Shown one piece after another: positions 57,541-64,000 of a DNA stretch of 64,000 bases (the first letter of the stretch is position 1; every line of letters begins with the position of its first letter). Source of the stretch: Heterodera schachtii (taxonomy: Eukaryota > Nematoda > Chromadorea > Rhabditida > Heteroderidae). The translations under genes were made by a program, and so were the position numbers. The stretch covers positions 561,191-625,190 of the forward strand of contig SIJG01000011.1 of the NCBI GenBank assembly GCA_023374025.1. The letters run 5' to 3'. Under the pieces are notes generated by a model. It ran no database searches. It worked only from the letters and a program-made list of their open reading frames with translations, and was not told the DNA's origin.

Positions 57541-59048
57541 GGGGTCCGGCGTTGCCGATGGCGCCGTCGGAAAAATTTTGTATTTTGGTTCTGGTTTGTT
57601 AATAGATTTTCACCAAAAAGGCCAATTTTTGCAATTAAAAGCCAAGCGATGATTTTTTTGCCTTAAAAACGCTTTTTTCGGCGTGCTTTTTCTTTTTCTA
57701 GGAAATTTTGGGGGACAGGGGGGGGAGGGGGGGTCCGGCGGCGCCGATTTGGAGATAATACAATTAACAAAAAAAAAGTTTGTTGGGCTTGTCGAAAATG
57801 AAAAGTTATAGTCAAAAAACTCGAGCTGGCGCCGAAAGGTCGGCGCAAAAATGACCCATTCCCCCAGAACTGCCGATGGTAGGACCCCTTTAACTTTTTA
57901 AGTCACTGAAATATGTTTCTAAAGGCTTTCGGGGTCGCTGAACACGAATCTGGCATTCATTTTGACCCTATTTCGAATCCCAGACCAGAACTCGAACAAA
58001 GTCGAAAATCTTAAATTTTTAAATTCTCTATTTTGTTAGAATCTGCTAAGGATGACCCATTTTTACTGTTCCAATGTTTTTGACTAAATTTAGCATGTTT
58101 TAATCAATTTGTGAACAAATGTAAGAATTTTGAAAATTTTAAATTTTCGAAGTTCGAATTCGGGTCTGGGATTTCACTATTGCCCTGCCAGCATCTTTAT
58201 CACAATGTTTATCAAATGAGGTTTAAAAATTAGATGTTTTGCAAATTAAGCAAATGTTTGGTTAAAATGGTGCATTGGGTATCATTCACTGCACATTCAA
58301 ATCCATGCATCCAACGGAAATCGTCGCCCATCAAGGCTAACACACTAAAAACGATCATTAATTGCTTGATGAAACAATTAGCAAAGCTTACATACTTGGC
58401 TCAGAAAGTGTGCCCGCTTTCTGAAATTAGAGGGTGAACAAAATTGACAACAGCAGAGGCCAAAGAATGAAAAGTCAGCGGGGACAGACAAATCCATGTG
58501 ACACAGCGAAAGTCGGAAAATTGACAAAGTCGGAATTAGGAGAAATAAATTAGAGATGAGCGAACCTGAAATAAAATTGAATGATATTGGCAATTCCCTG
58601 ATGCTCCAAAAATGGCATCGAAATCGCCATTAATTCAACAGAAAAAACGATTCGGGAATAGTGAAAAATTGGGCATTGCTGAAATGCAGTGCCAAAACGC
58701 AATTCTGGGCTAGGCTTTTTTTGGGGCGCCAAGAAAGTCCATGAACATGAAAGGTTTGATGTAAGGCTAAATTCTTTAAACTCTAGTATTAAATATTGTT
58801 TTCATACTGTCAAAAAATTTTTTAAATTTTTTTTAGGTTTTGGTGCGCAGTTTTTGTGCAATTCGATCAGAGGGAAAATGAGGATCACTTTTCAAATTAA
58901 ACCCTTGATTATCCACCGGACGGTTCTGTCCATCTCGCAAAATTTTTTGAAAAAACGCGTCGCAAAAAAAGCGTTTTTAAAGGCAAAAAAATCGTCGCTT
59001 GGTTTTTTAATTGCAAAAATTGGCCTTTTTTGATGAAAACCTATTAAC
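57541..59048. other. Intergenic with GC hairpin and G-run
   Basis: A GC hairpin lies at 57546-57570. G tracts of 5, 8 and 7 at 57710-57733 are separated by ACA and A (possible quadruplex), next to another CCGGCGGCGCCG. The region 57880-58160 and about 63240-63470 share phrases (GAACACGAATCTGGCATTCA / GATCACGAATCTGACATCTA), an old repeat. No coding frame is convincing. Confidence 0.4.
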
Positions 59049-59243
59049 TAGAGACCGAGCCGGGCCGGGCCCGGTACTGGTTTTTACCGGGCCCGGCAAA
59101 CCGGTCCGGTGATTTTTTGGAAAAATCCGGTTTGACCGGTTTTCCGTTTTGACCGGTTTTTGAGAGGCCGGGCCCGGAAACCGGTTGCTTCTGAAAATAT
59201 CAGCCCTTGTCCGGTCCGGCATTTTTGGAAATCTCGGTCTCTA
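59049..59243. mobile_element. Short TAGAGACCGAG element
   Basis: The ends are TAGAGACCGAG and CTCGGTCTCTA; the interior iterates ACCGGTCCGG/GGGCCCGG. It resembles the hAT-type element at 40143-40322, but the flanking 8 bp (CTATTAAC and TGACAAAA) do not match, so an exact duplication is not supported here. Confidence 0.6.
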
Positions 59244-59479
59244 TGACAAAAAAAATTACAAAAAAATTTTCCGGTGGCGCCTAACGGCACCGCCGGACCC
59301 TCTCACCTTGCCCATTTCCCAAAAGTTTTTTGGAAAAATACGCCGCAAAAATTGTTAAAAATCTGATTTTTTGAGGGTGTTTTGATTTTGGAAAATTTTC
59401 GGTCGCACCCCTGTTCTCTTCCATTAACATATTGATTAATAAACTTAATAACATTGGCATTAAGGGAAAACTGTTAACT

Positions 59480-60470
59480 TGGTTATCTGAATTTTAAAGG
59501 ATAGATTTTATGGAGTTAAAATTAACAATCAATTTTCGAATTTACATCCAATTCAGTCAGGTGTTCCACAGGGTTCTGTTCTTGGCCCACTATTATTTTT
59601 AATATACATTAATGACCTCCCGTAGGTAATCCCTTCGGGAGTTAGCATGAAGCTTTTTGCTGATGATGTCAAAATTTATGTCTCTTACAAAACACGTGAT
59701 GAAAGAAGCAAATTAAAAGTTGCATTACACAATATTGTAAAATGGGCTAATGCATTTGGTTTAAACATCTCACAAATTGGTACAATATAAATTATTCAAC
59801 AATATTATTAATGAGGTTGAATCTATTAGTGATTTGGGCATCTTAATTGATAATAAATTAAGGCTTTCTACCATTATACTAAAATTACTAAAGCTGCTTA
59901 TTTAAGGATTCTTAATATTGCCAAAATTCTAAAACCCCGCTCTATACGTATTTGGACCAAAATTTATAAAACAGATATTCGTCCTCTTTTAGAATATGCG
60001 CCTGAAATTTGGAATCCGACATACAAAAAAGATATAAATAAATTAAAAAGATGCCAAAAATATTTTACAAAAATTCCTTTATTTAAATGCAGGCTTCCGT
60101 CGTATATACCTTATGAACAAAGACTCGATTTATTCAAACTTCAAACTTTAGAAGAAAGGAGAAAAACAATTGATTTAGTTCAGGCATTCAAAATTATTAA
60201 TGGTCTCACTCATCTTAAAAAAGACATTTCCTCAATTTTCTGGTCATATCCCTTACAATCTTAGGCGTAAAGTTGTGTTAAAAAATCACAATCCACTAAA
60301 AAAACTTCAAATTCTTTTATCAACAGAACGGCCTTAATATGGTCAAAACTCAACAAAGATATAACAGATGCTCCATCTGTTGACAGTTTCAAAAAAGGTA
60401 TAAGTAAATGGATTGAGTCAAACAAAAATTTTGTCTGTAAAAGCGCTCCTTGGACTTGACTAATTTACTA
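59480..60470 (+). pseudogene. Dead LINE reverse transcriptase fragment
   Basis: The palm-domain motif [20 protein letters not shown] (about 59555-59620) is followed by a stop. After that come the catalytic FADDVKIYVSYKTRDERS block (about 59655) and, after frameshifts, the C-terminal region YKTDIRPLLEYAPEIWNPTY (about 59965), KRCQKYFTKI, YIPYEQRLDLFKLQTLEERR and QAFKIINGLT. These are typical of non-LTR retrotransposons of animals. The 5' part (endonuclease) is absent and several stops or shifts interrupt it. Confidence 0.85.
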
Positions 60471-60892
60471 ATTAATGTAAGTGGTCACCCCTTTGTTGGA
60501 CATTTTATTTCTTCTGAATAAACTAAAAAATCCAAAAATGATCAGATTTAATCAATTCAAACCAAGCGAATAGTGAGAAAAGCTTCAAAGGATATGATTA
60601 TTAAACCTTTAGGTCGCTCATGGCAAGACACAGACAATTCTCGAATGAACAAGGGAAAAAATAACCAATTACTTTACTGATCGTTTGCGTTAAGCCCAAA
60701 ACTGGTCAGAAATTACCGAAACATAGCCCAATCAAACCAAACTAGGCAAATCAGTTTATTTAAGAGAATACAAATTAAGCAGATCACTCAGACCAGTCAG
60801 GCACAGACCTGTCTGATCATAAGCCACCGATCACACTTCCACTTCTATGATGTTAAATCAACTGACCATTACTGATCAGATGCCCGAACAAT
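60471..60892 (-). repeat. GATC-rich 3' flank of H-D
   Basis: Reverse-oriented equivalent of 6336-6730, with several TGATCA or GATC sites. A phrase at 60570-60620 (GCTTCAAAGGATATGATTA, then TTTAGGTCGCTCATG) is shared with 38790-38835 downstream of H-B. Confidence 0.55.
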
Positions 60893-62448
60893 TCACGTAA
60901 TCCGTCTTCTTTTGCAAGGATATACGATGCCAAACTTCTTCTTCCATCTTTTTATGCTTATTGCGTTTGTTCCGATCATTTGGGCGGTGTTCTGATCGCT
61001 GATCAGCGGGCTTTGTATTTTCAGTGCATCATATTTTCGGATAAATTCCAATTGTTCTGCGCTCGTATAGATTGGCTTTGCTGTCAAAATAAAAATTTAT
61101 CCCAAAAGGTATGCAAAATGTTTTAAAATACTAAAATCTTTTAAAACTAAAATTTAATTTAATTTTACATTTTATTTTTTACCAGTAGGGCCAAATGATC
61201 TCTTCCAACGATTAATTGTCTCCCTATTAACACCAACTTTTCGCGCAATTTTATCGCTAATTTTGGCATTGGTTTTTATTTTGAATTTGCGCATAAATTC
61301 TTCTTTTACCGTTTCAAATCGACGGATTATTTCTTTCTTTTGTTCATTTGAGAAATTTCTGGTCAATAAGCCTAAAACAAATGTTTATTTATTTTTACTT
61401 AATTATTTTAAAAGTATAAAATCCTTCTAATAACTTAAAATTTTATATATTTTCTCTTTAAAAAATTTAAACTTTTTTAAATACCAAAAAATTTTTTATT
61501 TTTTATGTAAATTTTTAAAACGAGTGAATTTTTTCAAGTAAATAGTAATGTGAAAATATTAAAAAAAAATAATTTTTTTTATTAAAAAAAACAATACTAA
61601 GAATTTTTCATTTAAAAATATTTAAAATTTTTTGTTTATTTACCATTTTCTCTTTTCATTTTGTATAAATTGGTTCTGCAGGTGCCCAATCTTTTGGCAA
61701 TTTTATTTTCCAAATTCACATTAATTTTTCTGCCAACAAAATGGCATTTTTTTCTAAATTTCCTCTTCATTTGATCAAATTGTTCAATCAATGCTTTTAT
61801 GTCGCTTTTGGAATTCTCTTCTTTTTTAAATTGTTTTGGCGTTCTGTCCTTCTCCTTTTGCCATTGTCTTTTCTTTTTTGCCAACTTTTTGGCACTTTTT
61901 TGGCTAATTTTCCCATTCGATTCCAATGAATTTTCTGCTGTTTCCATTCTTTCTATCCCATAGTCCAAATGATTTGGCTCTTTATTTGCTTGCTTTTGTT
62001 GATGCTCTCTCTGCTGATCAAATGGCGGTTCATCTTTGATCACCTTTTGTGCCAATTTAGGTGGCATACGAATGCCAACCATACCCATTTTTCCAATGTC
62101 CAATTGATCAAACTCCTCCTCTTTTGGCTCATGCTTTACATTTTTCACTAGCTGATCAAAAACTGCTGTTGCTGCGGTCGGTTCACTTTTGATCACCATT
62201 TGTGCCAATTTGGGTGGAATTGCAATGCCAACCGCACCCATTTCTACACCACCGTCCCATTCTTCCATCTTTACACGATTGATCACTTTTTGTCCTCCAT
62301 TTCGGCCAACATTTGTCTTTTGAAAGTTTGTTGCCTTGAAATAATTCTTCCACAAATCACTGAACAAATTGTTTTCTTCACCGCCTTCTCCAACCCCAAA
62401 AATCCCATTAAAAGTGGTGAAAAATATTAGAATAATAATTAATATCAT
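60893..62448 (-). CDS. Family H copy D (H-D): intact putative secreted protein with three HTH-like units, 393 aa
   Basis: Exons 62448-61644, 61371-61183 and 61080-60893, phase-1 junctions, no stops. The start is the first ATG in frame (62448); the frame extends upstream only to GTG. It opens MILIIILIFFTTFNGIFGVG, a signal peptide or anchor. Residues about 25-150 include two repeats of a VGI(A/R)(I/M)PPKLAQ motif followed by VIKSEP/VIKDEP. Then comes a Lys-rich stretch (SAKKLAKKKRQWQKEKD, KQFKKEE) like a bipartite NLS. Three HTH-like units follow: IAKRLGTCRTNLYKMKRE, IARKVGVNRETINRWKRSFG and AQMIGTNAISIKRWKKKFG. The last exon ends in YPCKRRRIT. The homeodomain-like fold is inferred from spacing and the terminal W/KR pattern. 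A secreted protein with DNA-binding units would be unusual; alternatively the hydrophobic start is a mis-annotated exon. No known family assigned. Confidence 0.7.
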
Positions 62449-63010
62449 TATCAGTTTTATAGATGATAACACTTTTTTCTGTCTAAATTAATAAATAATT
62501 TAAAATATTAAATTTATCCATTCACTGGCTTAATCTCGGTCTCGAGCTTTGGGTCTTTGTTTTCGAGAATCCACATAAAAAAGTCTTGATTTTTTTGAAA
62601 ATTTTGACAGAAATTTCGCCCTGACTCAATTGGGCACCAAGCCAAAACAAAATGAAAACCCAAGGGAGATTTTTTAGACATTCTTATGTGAATTTTCTTA
62701 ACAGGAAAAAAGACTAAATTGATGGTTACATTTTCGTTATTAATTATAATAAATTGAATTTTTATGCTTAATTTAAATAGTCATTTTCCGTTAATTAATG
62801 GGTATGCCTTTCATGTGAATTAAATGCTAATTAATGAATTCTCTTCTTCTATTTTTATGCGTTACCTCTCACAATTAATTGATAGAATGGTTCCGTTGTG
62901 TGATTATATTTACGTTTTGTTGATAAATTTCGTTGTATTCATTTTTTTAATTAATATGTTTTTCATGTGAATTACACTTGATTATTACACGCACTAATTA
63001 ACAAAAGTAT
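62449..63010 (-). promoter_or_regulatory. Conserved upstream region of family H
   Basis: Homologous to 4330-4870 in front of H-A over more than 500 bp (for instance CATTAATTAACGGAAAATG and TTCACATGAAAAGCATGCCC-like sequence). Conservation upstream of two copies in different places marks the duplicated unit; regulatory use is inferred. Confidence 0.45.
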
Positions 63011-64000
63011 GGTGATTAAGCACTAATTAAAATTAAATACTATCATAAATTTCCTGTTTGTTGGTGACTTGGGCAGCCAATATTAAGCAAATTCTTCTTC
63101 CTTTTTTGTCAAAAAGGACTGTCAGATTATAAAAAAATATTAATTTTTATTTTCAGAAAATTGGCCAAAAATCAGAATTTTTATCAGGAAATTATTTTTC
63201 GGCGCTATTGTAAAAGTGACATATTTTTAATCAAAAGCAAAGTGGGGAGAGACCCTTCTGGTTTACAACCGTAAAATTTTGTTCTCCGAGGTTTATGGGT
63301 CGCTGATCACGAATCTGACATCTATTTTGACCAATTTCTAATCCCGAACCCGAACGCGAACAAAAAGTTCAAATTTGAATTTTTAGTTTTTGTTCAAATT
63401 TAGATTAGGAAGTCGGAATTGGTCAAAATAATTGAAAGATTCGTGAACGGGGACCCCTAAAACCGCCAGGAGATAAATTTTTATGACTATTAGCGCCTAA
63501 TTTTCTTTGCCAAATAAACTCATAATTCACAAATGAAATGAAAGTGATACGATAAACGCTTGGAAACTATTAGTTTAGAAAAATTAAAATATTTAGTTCG
63601 GGGTAAAAATTTTTATGGCTAAAAACCTAAAAAAATTGACTTTTTCTGGCAGTTTTGGCGCCGCTCTCCATAATTTTCTTTAAAGACGCCACAGAACCCC
63701 AAACTGTCAATTTAATTTTAGGTGCTAAAAATAAAAAATCGAAATAGTTGCTAATAACTTGAAAACTATCTTACTCAGGAAAAAAATAGGTAAACAATAG
63801 GGATTAGTTTTTAGACAAATGCAAAAAATTTTGCATACTTAATAAGCTCAGATAAGCACGAAAAACGCATTTTTCGCCGATTGGTTTGGGGTGACTACGA
63901 TGACTTTTATAATGCCTATTTTTGCCTATTACGGTATTTTTGTACTTAATGTTCATATTTCAGGGTTTTCGAAATAATCCCTAACCCAAAAAATGCAATA
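63011..64000. other. Intergenic
   Basis: No gene is seen. 63240-63470 shares phrases with 57880-58160. 63890-63960 (ACTACGATGACTTTTATAATG) is shared with 46090-46120 in S8 intron 1, a transposon fragment that runs off the window end. Confidence 0.4.

Noticed and set aside
59049..59243. Confirmed hAT insertion
   Set aside because: The TIRs are good but the flanking 8-bp sequences differ, so it is kept only as a probable element.

Overview
The window looks like a repeat-rich, AT-rich nematode chromosome segment. The main evidence is a multi-exon receptor-type guanylate cyclase gene (minus strand, about 49.5-56.1 kb) with very short introns, as is typical of nematode GCY proteins. Small genes with signal peptides and a heavy load of non-autonomous DNA transposons fit this. 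A tylenchid (plant-parasitic) nematode is my guess from the overall style; nothing in the window proves it. There are no operon-like prokaryotic features.

Two gene families that I do not recognise make up most of the other coding content. Family S (eight copies or fragments, S1-S8) has three exons: a signal peptide exon, a helical ectodomain exon with two conserved cysteines, and an exon with a basic stretch, an Asn-rich linker, two predicted membrane segments and a conserved C-terminal tail. Splice phases are the same in every copy. Only S5 (28.3-29.8 kb) is fully open; S1, S2, S3, S4, S6, S7 and S8 are each broken. Family H (four copies, A-D) encodes an N-terminal hydrophobic signal, an acidic/mixed region, a Lys-rich NLS-like stretch and three successive helix-turn-helix-like units on three exons; only H-D (62.4-60.9 kb, 393 aa) is intact. 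The families are interleaved (S1, H-A, S2 ... S6, H-B, S7, H-C, S8 ... H-D). In two places the same H gene, 3' flank, S upstream module, S gene order recurs, so they seem to have been amplified as a cassette.

Layout: 0.2-0.8 kb minisatellite; 1.9-9.4 kb S1, H-A, S2; 10.8-14.4 kb GC-hairpin repeats, then a 3.16-kb array of a 21-bp unit ordered into 147-bp higher-order repeats, open on both strands; 15.6-16.3 kb degenerate repeats; 16.4-18.7 kb small possible genes; 19.7-22.4 kb S3 and S4; 22.5-32.35 kb a 1.6-kb near-identical inverted repeat enclosing S5; 32.35-34.8 kb a direct duplication and a GC-rich foldback; 34.8-47.6 kb S6, a tRNA-like gene, H-B, S7, H-C, S8; 49.5-56.1 kb guanylate cyclase; 59.5-60.5 kb a dead LINE reverse transcriptase; 60.9-62.4 kb H-D.

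Several elements have terminal inverted repeats starting TAGRG and exact or near-exact 8-bp target duplications, which marks them as hAT-type non-autonomous elements. One has a recognisable empty site elsewhere in the window. A separate set of foldback elements shares a palindromic core but has different GC-rich tips.
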